This document shows positions 1-14,016 of a DNA stretch of 64,000 nucleotides, one piece after another; the first letter of the stretch is position 1; each line of letters opens with the position of its first letter. The translations under genes were made by a program, and so were the position numbers. A model generated the notes under the pieces. That model was given only the letters and a program-made list of their open reading frames with translations. It did not search any database and was not told the origin of the DNA. The stretch comes from Sphaeramia orbicularis (lineage: Eukaryota; Chordata; Actinopteri; Kurtiformes; Apogonidae): assembly GCF_902148855.1 (NCBI RefSeq), contig NC_043976.1, forward strand, positions 12,733,298 through 12,797,297, given 5' to 3'.

Positions 1-476
1 ACATTTTTACCAGTACTGTCCTTGAAAGTGTGTTTTTATATATGTTTTCATCTTGTGTCATTTGTCATTTTCACCATGTTAGGCTTTTATTCTTATTTTC
101 TATTTTATTTTATGCTGTTTTTGTCTTGTTCCATCTTTAACATCACATTCATCTTTTTAAATCATTTTGGTTTTGTTGCCTCTTTGACTTAGAATTAAAA
201 CCCCTCCTCTGCCTCTAATACTTTTGAACAACAGAACATTTTCTTCTCTTTTAATACAGTCAATTATTAAATTATTGCTATAAATTTTCCTCTGATAATT
301 GTCAACCCAATGAGAACAGCTCTGTGTGAGTTAGTGTGAACTTTCAGCTTTAATTCAGCCGATTTAACAAAAATATTGCACTTATTATTTACAAATTACA
401 AGGGTTTTAAACATGATCCCTTCATTTTCAGAGGCTATAAAGTAATCGGACTTCATTATAAATATGAGGATTGTTT
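1..476. other. Intergenic, nothing recognised
   Basis: AT-rich sequence without ORFs, splice-like exons or clear repeat ends. Confidence 0.6.
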
Positions 477-1518
477 TTAACCCATAAAGACCCAGCGCTA
501 CTTTTGTGTCACTTCCCTATACCTAACCTTTCTTAAGTGATTTATCACCATTTATTCCAATATTAACCTATGTATTTTGCGTTTTATCAGTATAAATCAA
601 GTATTTCCCTGTATTTAATTTACTGATTATGAAAACGTTCATAAAAGCTCAGATTAAAGTTGACGAATATTACATCAAAAACAGAGAAAACGGCAGAAAA
701 AGCGTCTTTTTCAGAAAAAATCTATCATTAACTGAGCATAAATAAAGCATTTCTATTTACTGTCATTGATCGAACTCCATGAGTTTTACTGGGGAATAAA
801 AGTTGTAGAAGATGACGGTGTTTCCATGGTAACTACGGAGCCTTTGCACACCCAATTGGATCATGTCTGATGACCGTGTAAATATGACAGACTGCATTTT
901 ACAACTATTATTTACATGGATTGATAGGATTAGTGGATGAAGCGGTATTAACCCTTTCATGAATACTGGTCACTACAGTGGACAGCTATTCTACAGCTGT
1001 TCTCTTGTGTATTCATGGATTTTGTTGTTCTTTACATTGTTTTTTTGTTTTTTGTTTTTTTTACACATATCTTTATTAAAGTTTTAAGACACTACATATC
1101 TTTTCTGACATGAATTGGTAACATTATGTTGATCTCTCCTGACCATAAACCCTTAGAATCACAAGCCCTCCCCATAGTTTTCACACAATTTATCAGTAAA
1201 TTCATGTTTCTGTGCGTCAAAAATTAAACATGTGGTGTCCAGCTGAGTGGACATTTTTGCAACTTAATGAAAAATAGGTTCATAAGCATTTGTTTTTTTC
1301 ATTATTATTATTTTTTATGTATTTTTGAAATTTTTTTTTAAAAATAATTATTTATTTTTTATTTATTTATTTTATTTTTCAGAAGAAATTTTTCAATCAC
1401 ATGTTTTTTTTCATGCCTAAAGAGGAATAAAAACTCATGAAAAATTTTTGATTAAGGTTCTCACAATTTGTGCATGAAAGGGTTAAAGGGTTTAGATCTG
1501 TAGATGTTTTTGGGTTAA
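477..1518. mobile_element. TTAA-flanked MITE, family B (CCCATAAAGACCCA), interrupted
   Basis: Starts TTAA-CCCATAAAGACCCAG at 477 and ends TTTTTGGG-TTAA at 1518. The TTAA target and CCC termini suggest a piggyBac-type non-autonomous element. A family A element (948-1486) has inserted in it. Related copies lie at 53421-53968 and 58982-60750. Confidence 0.65.
948..1486 (+). mobile_element. TTAA-flanked MITE, family A (CCCTTTCATGCAT)
   Basis: TTAA at 948-951 and 1483-1486 flank terminal inverted repeats CCCTTTCATG and CATGAAAGGG. No ORF. Nested in the family B element 477-1518. Confidence 0.75.
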
Positions 1519-2195
1519 CCCTTTAATGCATGAATAATGAGAACCTTAGTCAAGATTTTTTTCCTGAGTGTTTTTATTCCTCTTTAGGCATTAGAAAACA
1601 ATGTAATTGAATTTTTTTAATGAACCTATTTTTTTTTTATAAGAGTTTCAAAAATGTCCACTCAGCTGGACACCATATGTTTAAATTTTGAAGCAAAGAA
1701 ACTTGTATTTAAAAGACAATATCAGAAAGTGACATACTGTGTGAAAACTATGAAATAAAACATTTTTAAAGCAGCTAATACAATGTTTTTATTATATTCG
1801 CAATTTTTACTAGCAATTGATTTACACTCAAACATGTTAGTACAGATCAGGCTTATGAAGAACAGCAAAGTTACTTGGGTTGGTATGGGGTCGCCATTGG
1901 TTCTGAGGGGGGGGGGGGGGGGCGGTGCACTTTGTGTGTCACAAAATCTTGTATAATAAAATGTGAATTTATTTATTTTTTTATGTTGTACTTTTGGAGA
2001 TGCACAATGAAAATACATTTAAAAACGGATTAAAAAAAAGAACAGCAAAGTCTCAGTAATGGTATGAACTGCAGTGTATGTGATGGTGCATAAGCGTTTT
2101 CTGTGTTGGCTGATCTGCAACTAAAACAACAAAACCCATGACAATGCAAGAGAACAGCTGTCCACTGGAGTGACCACTATGCATGAAAGGGTTAA
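1515..2195 (-). mobile_element. TTAA-flanked MITE, family A, reverse orientation
   Basis: TTAA-CCCTTTAATGCATG at 1515 and ATGCATGAAAGGG-TTAA at 2195. Contains an 18-base G run near 1907-1922. Shares its left TTAA with the end of the family B element. Confidence 0.75.
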
Positions 2196-2213
2196 TATTT
2201 AGTTGAAAATCCA

Positions 2214-2759
2214 TTAACCCCTTCATGCATAGTGGTCACTCCAGTGGACAGTTCTTCTCCAGCTGTTCTCTTGTATATTCATGGGTTTTGTTGTTTTAGT
2301 TCCATATCAGCCAACACAGTGGACACTTATGCACCATCCCAAACACTGCAGTTCAGACCATTCCTGTAACTTCGCTGTTTTTGATAAACCTGATCTGCAC
2401 TAACATGTTTTAGTGTAAATCAATTGTTATTTGTTAGACAAAAAGTTTTGTTTTTTTTTGCATATTATCTCCATGAAGTGAGTAATAACTAGCATTAGAA
2501 TATGTTAAAATGTGAGAAAACATCAGATTAGCAGCATTAAAATGTTTTTATTTCATTGTTTTCATATTACTTTCTGATATTGGGTTTCAAATACATGTTT
2601 CTTTACTTCAAAAATTAAATGCATGGACATTATGTAACTACATAAAAAGAAAGAAAAAAACTCGGTCACATTGTTTTTTTTTATGCCTAAGGAGGAATAA
2701 AAACACTCAAGGAAAAAATTTTGACTAAGGTTTTCATAATTCATGCATGAAAGGGTTAA
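2214..2759 (+). mobile_element. TTAA-flanked MITE, family A
   Basis: TTAACCCCTTCATGCATAG at 2214 and CATGCATGAAAGGGTTAA at 2759. Lies 18 bp from the previous copy in the opposite orientation. Confidence 0.75.
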
Positions 2760-3006
2760 AGTCATTGCCTGATGTCTTCTTGCTTCAGAATTTGCTCTGT
2801 TCTATTAGCAGTCACATCATCCTTTCATTTGTTTACTTTTCAGCCTCTGCAAATGGAGGGACTGTATTTAAATGGTTGTAATTCCTAATGGGTTAATGCG
2901 ATATCATTGTTAAACCCCTTGAATTAAAGCTGAGAGTCCACCTGTCCACATCTAGATTGTTTCATTGTAAATCCACTGTGATGATGAACAGACATAAAAG
3001 TATATA

Positions 3007-3556
3007 CAGGGTGGGGAAGCAAAATGTACAATATTTTGAGGCAGGGATTGAAAGACAGTGTACGACCAATTAGTTTACTGAAAGTCATGAGAATTTATTT
3101 GCCACAAGAAAATTTCCATAATAGAAAATGTTTTTATTTTATGTGTCCTCCTTCTTTCTCAATAACTGCCTTCACACGCTTCCTGAAACTTGCGCAAGTG
3201 TTCCTCAAATATTTGGGTGACAACTTCTCCCATTCTTCTTTAATAGTATCTTCCAGACTTTCTGGTAATAGTTTTGCTCATAGTCATTCTCTTCTTTCCA
3301 TTATAAACAGTCTTTATGGACACTCCAACTATTTTTGAAATCTCCTTTGGTGTGACGAGTGCATTCAGCAAATCACACACTCTTTGACGTTTGCTTTCCT
3401 GATTACTCATATGGGCAAAAGTTTCTGAAAAGGTATGGATAATAGTGTTAGGTATGATTATGACATCAGTATATGTTTGGTTTCAAAACAATTGATGTAG
3501 TGCCTGCTGAGAAAAAACAACTAAATGTTCATTGTAAATTTTGCTTCCCCACCCTG
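3007..3556 (-). mobile_element. Mariner-like element, internally deleted, crosses the start of block 1
   Basis: Terminal inverted repeats CAGGGTGGGGAAGCAAAAT and TTTTGCTTCCCCACCCTG are flanked by TA. On the minus strand it keeps a transposase start (MSNQES, then the helix-turn-helix stretch TPKEISKIVGVSIKTVY) and a C-terminal stretch (SPEYLRNTCASFRKRVK). The catalytic middle is missing. Position 3180, where block 1 begins, lies inside it. Confidence 0.8.
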
Positions 3557-4056
3557 TATATATATAAAAAAAAAACTGTCACTGTCCAAAAACATATGGA
3601 CCTGCCTGTACTTGTGACACTATTCCATATGTGCCTCCTATTGTCCTTCAGTTCATATACTATGTTAATTTTAGCAGTGCCTCTCTGTGTTCAGCTGTCC
3701 AGGACTTTTCAACTATATTGTCACTGCATGGGATCCATCTGGACTATTTTTATTGTTTTGTTTTGTTTCCTTGAATTGAAGCTGTATTGACCTTTACATG
3801 AACTTTTCCAGACACTAAATACCACTGATGTAACAGAGGATTAAGTCCTTTATAAACAAATGGTACACAAGACCTTTAGACTTTGAATACCTCAAAGCAA
3901 ATGAAACATTTCCTATTAGACGAGCACCCTCTAGTGGATAAATGTGACACTGCAATATGGAATAAAAATGAGTGTATTAACCAGGGATCAAATAAATACA
4001 AAAATGATGACTAAAAATGATAGTTCTTCGGTAACTGCATATTTACCTCTAAGTCA
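3557..4056. other. Intergenic, no gene seen (repeated at 26088-26584)
   Basis: No coding signal. GAGCACCCTCTAGTGG at 3921-3936 resembles short GCCCTCTAGTG fragments seen elsewhere (13645). Confidence 0.5.
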
Positions 4057-5450
4057 GGGGTGTCAAACTCATTTTAGTTCAGAGGCCAGATTCAGCCTCA
4101 TTCGATCTCAAGAGGGCCAAACCATTAAAATAATAGCTTAAAAAACTATAAATACTGACAAATCCAAGTTTTCCTCTTCATTTTAGTGCAATAAAAACAT
4201 TAAATTATGAAAACATTTATATTTACAAACTATATTTTCACTAAAAAGATGTGAATAACCAAGAAAAAAAAAAAATTCTTCAGAAAAATTGGCTAAATTT
4301 TAACAATATTAGTTTTTCTCTTCATTTTAGTGCAATAAAAACATTATATTATGAAAATATCTGCATTTACAAACTATTTTTTCACCAAAAAGATGTGAAT
4401 AACCAGAAAAAAAATGTAATTTCTTCAGAAAAATAAGCTAAATTTTAACAATATTAGTTTTTCCTCTTCATTTTAGTGCAATAAAAATATTAAATTATGA
4501 AAACATTTACATTTACAAACTATCTTTTCACCAAAAAGATGTGAATAATCAGAAAAAAAAAAAAAATTCTACAGAAAAATTGGCTAAATTTTAACAATAT
4601 TAGTTTTCTCTTCATTTTAGTGCAATAAAAACATGATATTATGAAAATATTTGCATTTGCAAACTATCTTTTCACCAAAAAGATGTGAATAACCAGAAAA
4701 AAAAAGTAGTTTATTCAGGAAAATAAGCAAAATTTTAACAATATTGGTTTTTCTCTTCATTTTAGTGCAATAAAAATATTATATTATAAAAAATATTTAC
4801 ATTTACAAACTATCTTGTCCCTAAAAAGATGTGAATAACCAGGAAAAAACAAATTATTTCTTCAGAAAAATTGGCTAAATTTTAACAATATTAGCTTTCT
4901 CTTCATTTTAGTGCAATAAAAACATTATATTATGAAAATATTTGCATTTACAAACTATCTTTTAACCAAAAAGATGTGAATAACCAGGAAAAAAAATGTA
5001 ATTTCTTCAGAAAAATAAGCTAAATTTCACAATATTATGCCTCATCTTATCACTTGTACATGTGCATTACACACAATGTTACACAAACATAATGTTGTTG
5101 AAATTTTCTAGTTTGGAATATGGAACTAAAATAAGAATGTCTACAATATTATGTGTCAACTTATTAACACAGCTTAAAAATCAGGTCTACAAATCCACAA
5201 AACATAGTAACAGACATTGAGATATGGTTCAAATTGTATTTAATTTTCAGGTTGTTTGTTGACATTTTATTGTGAGAGTTATTAGACTATTATTTTACTT
5301 TAGATCACATTGGGCTAAAACCAGTTCAACACCTTTGAATGTTCATATCTTCAGTGTAATTTTTGCGCTCCATAAAATCCTGCTGCTGGCCAGATCGGAA
5401 CCTTTGGAAGGCCGGTTTTGACCCACGGGCCGCATGTTTAACACCTGTGC
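4057..5450 (+). mobile_element. hAT-type MITE with internal tandem repeats, copy 1
   Basis: Starts CAGGGGTGTCAAACTC and ends TTTAACACCTGTG. The 8-bp flanks CTCTAAGT and CTCTAAAT differ by one base, as expected of an old hAT target duplication. Between about 4170 and 5040 a unit of roughly 145 bp is repeated about six times. Each unit has TTCATTTTAGTGCAATAAAA, then AAAAAGATGTGAATAACCAG, then TTTTAACAATATT. Other family members carry one unit. Confidence 0.82.
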
Positions 5451-5953
5451 TCTAAATGAAAGATTTAAACCTTTCATGCATGAATTATGAGAACCTTTAT
5501 CAAGATTTTTTTTCCTGAGTGTTTTTATTCCTCTTTAGGCATGAAAAAAACCCAGTGTGATTGAATTTTTTTTTTTAATCAACCTGTTTTTCATGGAGTT
5601 ACAAAAATGTCCACTCAGCTACACCATGAATTTTATCCTTGAAGCAAAGAAACATGTATTTAAAACCCAATATCATCAAGTGATATGAAAACAGTGAAAT
5701 GAAACCATGTTTAATGCAGCTAATCTGATGTTTTCTCACATTTTAACATATTCTAATACTAGTTATTACTCACTTCATGGAGATAATATGCAAAAAATAA
5801 ATATTAACAATTGATTTCCACTCAAGAACCAATCAAGAACAGCAAAGTTACAATAATGGTATGAATTGCAGTTTATGAGATGATGCATAAGTGTCCACTG
5901 TGTTGAAAGATATGGAACTATATAACTATATATACAAGAGTAAAGCTGTAGAG

Positions 5954-6915
5954 CACATGTGTCAAACATGCGGCCCGGGGGCCAAATCCGGCCCGCCAAA
6001 AGGTCCAGTCCGGCCCTTGGGATGAAGTTGTGAAATGCAAAAATTACACTAAGATATTAACAATCCTTTTAGTTCAGGTTCCACATTCAGACCAATTCAA
6101 TCTCCAGTGGGCGGGACCAGTAAAATACTATCATAATAACATATAAATAATAATGACAACTCCAAATTTTTCTCTTTGTAAATGTAAATATTTTCATGTA
6201 TTTACACTAAAACAAAGTATAATTTCGCAAAAAATGTGAATAACTTGAACTAATATGAACAACCTGAAATGTCTTAAGAAAAGTAAGTACAATTTTAACA
6301 AGAAAAGCACTCGGAGAGCGCAGACCTCCGCCAAGACAGCTCTGCCTCCCGTGTGTGTTTGCTTGTTTGTTTGTTTGTTTGTTAGCAAGATAACTCAAAA
6401 AGTTATGGATGGATTTTCATGAAATTTTCAGAAAATGTTGATACCAGCACAAAAAGGAATTGATAAAATTTTGAGTTATCTTGCTAACAAACAAACAAAC
6501 AAACAAACACACACGCACACATGCATGCACGCACGCACCCAAAGCAAAGTGATCACAATACTTCCTGGCGGAGGTAACAAGATTCTATCTGTTACTAAAT
6601 GTTTTGTGTATTTCTAGATCCACTGTGATCTGGAAGTTATAATGAACATGTGTAAATGATAAACTGAGGCAGAATACTGTTAAAATTACACTTATTTTTT
6701 CAGTTTGTTCACGTTATTCGCATTGTTTGAAAGGATAGTTTGCAGATGTAAACCATTTTATAATGTAAATGTAATTTTTTGCTCTAAAACATAGAGAAAA
6801 GTTTGGAGTTGACATTCATATATTGTTATTATGTTATTATTTCACTGGTTCGGCCCACTTCAGATCAAATTTAGCTGAATGTGGCCCCTGAACTAAAATG
6901 AGTTTGACACCCCAG
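5954..6915 (-). mobile_element. hAT-type MITE, CAGGGGTGTCAAACT family, reverse orientation, copy 1
   Basis: Flanked by an exact 8-bp duplication CTGTAGAG. Begins CACATGTGTCAAACATGCGGC and ends GAGTTTGACACCCCAG. Interrupted by the repeat at 6303-6574. Confidence 0.82.
6303..6574. mobile_element. CTCGGAGAGCGCAGACCTCC repeat family, longest copy in block 1
   Basis: Starts AAAAGCACTCGGAGAGCGCA and ends CCTGGCGGAGG. A 7-bp duplication TAACAAG flanks it. The ends are inverted (CCTCCGCCAAG against CCTGGCGGAGG). An inner inverted pair, GCAAGATAACTCAAAA and TTTTGAGTTATCTTGC, is bounded by GTTT/AAAC tracts. I do not recognise a named family. Confidence 0.7.
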
Positions 6916-6964
6916 CTGTAGAGTAACTGTCCACTGTAGTGACCACTATGCATGCAAGGGTTAA

Positions 6965-7195
6965 ATTCCTTTGCATTTAGAGAGCTTGGAAACAGATTTG
7001 TTTAGCTTTAGGAGGGTTCTGTAGGATGATTTAAAAAACTGGACAGATTTTGATATATTGTTTTATTTTGTGACATCTTAGATTTTTTTGTCATGTTTAT
7101 ACATATTATTTAGGTGGCACAATTTTATGAGCCTCTTTGAATTTTTAGTCTCACCAGCAGAATGTGTTGAATTTTACTTGTTTGTATTATGTTTT

Positions 7196-7268
<73 letters not shown>

Positions 7269-7995
7269 CATGATTTTGATTTTCCTCTGTGAAACATAGT
7301 CCTGGAGTCATCCTGAGTCCACACATACCATGTCATTCATCTGCACCGTGGTTTGTTTGGAGACATAGGCTATAGCATATCTATAAATACCTCATAACAC
7401 ATGCATTGTTCAACCATTTGTTATTAACTTTGTAAAGTGATATGATCCCTGGAGTAGGAGACAAATGCAACTGGTTTTAACTTGTGACTCAACAGTTCCA
7501 CATCCCTGTAGCTGTAAGCCTCTTTTTACAGCAACTGTACCATCTGTTGTTTGACCAATGTTCTGTGGTCAGTGCCTATTATTACCAATCTATCGACATT
7601 TTTCATTTCATTATTTTGGTTACAGCTGCCTTACATGTATTTTTGTTTTTGTTAGATGGAATATCATGTTGATTTTAATGGAGACACACCTTAAACATTG
7701 CTTATAAATAAAATAAAATACAAACAATACAAAATGTGGCTTTGGTATTTGATAAATGAAAACAATCCCAGTAATGTAAGTTGTATTGTGAGTGTTGTGA
7801 ATCATGGAAAGTTATTATGGAAGTATGTTACCATCATTTATCACAATAGAGAGGGGAAAAAAAGAAAAAGACAGGAAAAGACTACTTCAGATGAGATCTC
7901 AGATATGTTGGATGACTAGTACCAGTGGTCTTTGGATGTCTGATGATTTACCTTATCTTAATTGCATAATGTGGAGGAGGATGTGCTCGTTCTTC
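6965..7995. other. Upstream region of myl12, copy 1
   Basis: Contains the AAT microsatellite and otherwise unclassified AT-rich sequence. Short ORFs look like chance. Counterpart 29477-30498. Confidence 0.5.
7199..7265. repeat. (AAT)n microsatellite, copy 1
   Basis: Uninterrupted AAT/TAA units. The counterpart at 29708-29769 is mixed with ATA slips. Confidence 0.95.
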
Positions 7996-8005
7996 CCTTA
8001 AAAGG
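7996..8005 (+). promoter_or_regulatory. CArG box (SRF site) upstream of myl12, copy 1
   Basis: CCTTAAAAGG is a perfect CC(A/T)6GG serum response factor consensus, about 290 bp before the putative first exon. AGGAATGTC, a TEAD-type GGAATG core, follows about 10 bp later. SRF control of smooth-muscle and cytoskeletal myosin light chain genes is established; use of this site is inferred. Confidence 0.6.
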
Positions 8006-8289
8006 ACATATCCAGGAATGTCAACGCAGGCAAAGGAGTGTTTTCAGGAAGCTACATTTACTCCGACGGGGGTGTTAGCATTTATTGGGAATTTGAATTC
8101 AATTTGTAGTTACATTTTATTAGCTTTTTTCTTTATAATACACATTTAATAACATAAATATTCTTATGATGACTCTTAAAAAATATAATTTGTTGTTTCT
8201 GATGTATAATAGTGACACTTACTTTATCGACTCCCCTGTTTTACCCACTTGGTTTGTTCTGTCCTTTCTGTACGGAACCAACATTATAA

Positions 8290-8361
8290 TCAGGAAGTGA
8301 AGGGCGGTGGTTGAGAAAAGAGCAGCACCGGGCTAGCTGTCGATTACTGGGTTGTTGTCAG
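8290..8361 (+). other. myl12: Probable non-coding first exon of myl12, copy 1
   Basis: A donor GTAAAA follows TTGTCAG at 8361, with a GC-richer, AAGCTAACG-containing stretch around it, about 1.25 kb before the acceptor at 9615-9616. The start of transcription is not visible; 8290 is a guess. Vertebrate MYL12/MYL9 genes have an untranslated first exon, which fits. No transcript evidence. Confidence 0.5.
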
Positions 8362-10738
<2,377 letters not shown>

Positions 10739-10848
10739 AGAGCTAAACCATCATCTTCCTCTCCACCCTCTTCCTCTTCCATCAGCTAGATGCCAGTGCT
10801 GCATGTCTCGACTCTCCAGTATGAACCCCATTTAAAACAAACCAAAGC

Positions 10849-11067
10849 AATAAATATCCACTGTTTGCTGTGAACCTCCAGTAATGCCAGATTTACACAT
10901 CTATAATGAAGAAAAAAATATAAAGTTGTCAAATGTTGGGTTTTTTTCTGTCATGTGAAGATGTGGAGTGGCAGCACATTGGGAGCTCTAAGGGATAAGT
11001 CTTTGGAATTCATATGATCGGGCTTAGCTGACTTTTTACATTTTATAATATAAACTTTTTAAATAAA
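10849..11067 (+). terminator. Polyadenylation signals of myl12, copy 1
   Basis: AATAAA hexamers at 10849-10854 and 11062-11067 lie 110 and 325 bp past the stop. They could give a short and a long 3' UTR. In copy 2 the second is reduced to AAATAAGC. Confidence 0.5.
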
Positions 11068-11079
11068 GCCCTCTATCAA

Positions 11080-12050
11080 GTTGTACTTTGCCGACTGTTT
11101 CCCTTGCATAAAAGACAACTGAAACTAGTACCGCATTACTCTCTTTATTTTCTAACCGGTGCAATGAAAATGCTTATGCACCTTTTTTCTATTTTTCAAG
11201 TTATGACAAGTTGACTCTCCCTCCTCACCACCACATTCATTCAGCATGTGCAGACTAGCGCTGGCTGAAATTCCTTCTCTAAAAAGGTAAAAGACTCAGC
11301 AGGACTCCAGCTGGAAGACTGAGTGTGTTTTTGTAGACTGACAGTGAAAGGGAATCTACGATGATTACCTAGAAAGGGAGTGGGGTTATGTAAAAGACAG
11401 TCGTTATCCGACAGAGGAGAGAACATTCAAATGTCAGACAAACGTGACAAAGCTAATCTTGTCCTCTCCTGATTAACTCAGCTCACACCTAATTCAGAAG
11501 CAAAGGAACTGTTGAATGAATGCCATGACATCACAGAAAAGCAAAATACTGTAGATACTGTCTAAGTATTGAACCTATTACCATTTTCTTCAGCACGTAT
11601 ATTTCTAAAGGGGCTATTGTCACAACATGTTCACCAGAAATTGGTAACAACCCATGAGATCCACACATGCAAAGAAATCAAACCATAAATGTCCATAAAA
11701 CAAGGTCAGTGTAATAATGTGAAATGATACATGAAGAAAGTGAAGCGCAAAAAGACAAGACACCAACCCAAGTCTATCTGTAATTAGAAAACAATGCTGC
11801 TTCTTGTCAAGTGCAACTGGTTCAATCCAAACCAATGGTCTATATAGTCCTGAGACCCAGGAAAGGAAAAGGTTTGACTTTTAAATTAAATAATTGTCTT
11901 GATAGAAACAACATGATGCAACAGTTTTTTTCAGATTATTTTTCTATGGAATGTCCTTTGCAGTGGACAGTGTTTTTTTTTAATAAATAAAGCTGTTAAA
12001 CTCTTGTCCCCTACAGAGGATAAAATGCATTGCTGGGTCTCAGGAGGATA
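11080..12050. other. Between myl12 and the nested hAT elements, copy 1
   Basis: No coding exon or repeat end identified. Counterpart 33560-34535. Confidence 0.5.
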
Positions 12051-12099
12051 TCAGAGGTGTCAAACTTGTGGCCCATGGGCCAAAACTGACTCTCCAAAG

Positions 12100-12778
12100 C
12101 AGGGGTGTCAAACTCATTTTATTTCAGGGGCCACATTCAGCTAAATTTGATCTGCAGTGGGCCGAACCAGTAAAATAATAACATAATATAGAAATAATGT
12201 CAACTCCAAACCTTTCTCTATGTTTTAGGGTGAAAAAAGTACATTAACATTATGAAAAGGTTTACATCTACAAACTATCCTTTCAAACAATGTGAATAAA
12301 CTGAACAAACTGAAAAAATAAGTATAATTTTAACAATATTCTGCCTCAGTTTATCATTCATACATGTACATTATAACTTACAGATCACAGTGGATCTACA
12401 AATACAAAACATTTAGTAACAGGCAGAATCTTGTTAAAACTGTACTTACTTCTCTTAAGAAATTTCAGGTTGTTCATATTTGTTCAGGTTATTCACATTT
12501 TTTGTGAAATTATACTTTGTTTTCATGTAAATACATGAAAATATTTGCATTTACAAAGAGAAACAGTTGGAGTTGTCATTATTTATATGTTATTATGATA
12601 GTATTTTACTGGTCCTGCCCACTTGAGATTGAATTGGTCTGAGTGTGGAACCTGAACTATAAAAGGATTGTTCATATCTTAGTGTATTTTTTTGCATTTG
12701 ACAAATTCATCCCAAGGGCAGGACTGGACCCTTTGGTGGGCCGGATTTGGCCCCTGGGCCGCATGTTTGACACATGTG
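12100..12778 (+). mobile_element. hAT-type MITE inside an older member of the same family, copy 1
   Basis: Exact 8-bp duplication CTCCAAAG flanks CAGGGGTGTCAAACTC to GACACATGTG (679 bp). The flanks themselves (AGGTGTCAAACTTGTGGCCC before, TTCAATCCAGCCCACAGGTG after) are the end of an older related element. The two arms are partly inverted copies of each other. Confidence 0.85.
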
Positions 12779-12864
12779 CTCCAAAGGGTTCAATCCAGCC
12801 CACAGGTGGGAACTGAAAAGTCCAAAATTTACACAGAAGACAGTGAGCCTGTTTACATGACCAT

Positions 12865-13899
12865 AAAAGTCCAATAACTGGGAGTAATCGGATAACTGTA
12901 CTAATGAAATTTCTAAGATTATTTGCAACTACAAGTAAAAATATAGAAATAAAATAAATGGAAACTGCAAAAAAATACATTTTTGACAAATAAAATTCTG
13001 CGATATACCAAACTTAGAAATGTATTCCATGTGGAAAATTAAGAATTTAAAAAATATAATATAGGTTAAACTTTTAAAACTGGAGTCATGTACTAGTCCA
13101 GCCCCTTTTACACCACAGCACTTCCTGATCTTTAAACATGGACTTCTTCTGAAAGGCACTATATTCTGCTGTTTAAATGGAAAGCTGCATTTTACTGTAG
13201 TGGAAAGAATGCATTTGAGTCTATTCTATTTAGATTTTACTTAATCTAATAAAAAACATAATATAATTTGCACAATTATTGGTTTGGGATACATACAGTA
13301 TTCCATCATAACATCATTCTAAATCTATTCTGAAATAAAAATGTACAGGGGTCAGTCTAAGCAAATATTACACATCAGTGTTAAAACATATTTGACCAAT
13401 GAATGTTTAATACAAACCTAATGCCAACAAGTTCCCATCAGAGCTTCATAGTTTTTTTTATTTCAGTTCCACCTGCAGATAATTGCCACAGCATCTGCAG
13501 AGTGATAGTGACCATTCCATCTCTTAGTTCATCATTTCAGGTTTATTAACATGTAGCCTTCACACTGCCTTGAGGAAAGTTCACAAAATATGTCAGAGGC
13601 TGATGCTCATTTCAAGATGTATAATTAAATCCCTTTGGTATAACGCCCTCTAGTGTATGAGTTTAATTTATGATGGCCCCTTCAAAGCTGTCGGGGAAAA
13701 AGTACACACAGGAAGTATGAAAACAAAATAACCAGATAGGATGAATAATGTATTAATGGTGGCCAACTGAATTTGTGTGGCATCCAGATATACCTGAGGG
13801 TTAAAATTAAAAAGGTTCAAGAGTTTCATTATTTTGTCAAAAGAAGAACAAGAATTTTTCGTGACACTTCGCAAGTCGTAAGGGCTGAGTCAAAGTAGA
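12865..13899. other. Upstream region of fastkd3, copy 1
   Basis: AT-rich, with no gene and a short GCCCTCTAGTG fragment at 13645. Counterpart 35348-36382. Confidence 0.5.
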
Positions 13900-14016
13900 A
13901 ACGTATGAGGTGCCGTGAACGCACCACAGCTCTGTGTCTTACGGAATGGATCCACGTTAGGTCTGCATCCTCCTCTGAGCACTACTATGACCCTTTACTG
14001 ATGTTTTAACGTCTAG
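13900..14016 (+). other. fastkd3: Probable non-coding first exon of fastkd3, copy 1
   Basis: A strong donor, CTAG followed by GTAAGAGT, ends a stretch that contains no long ORF, 1.7 kb before the acceptor at 15693-15694 of the first coding exon. The 5' end is not determined. Inferred from splice signals only. Confidence 0.45.

Larger units (their letters stand above)
5465..6964 (-). mobile_element. TTAA-flanked MITE, family A, carrying two nested insertions, copy 1
   Basis: TTAAACCTTTCATGCATG at 5465 and ATGCATGCAAGGGTTAA at 6964 bound a family A element. It is split by a hAT-type element at 5954-6915, which is itself split by another repeat at 6303-6574. Confidence 0.75.

Noticed and set aside
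4170-5040. CRISPR-like repeat array
   Set aside because: The units are adjacent copies without unique spacers and lie inside a hAT element of a vertebrate genome.
6194-6398. Reading frames containing NKQTNKQT
   Set aside because: Translation of a GTTT/AAAC tract inside a repeat.
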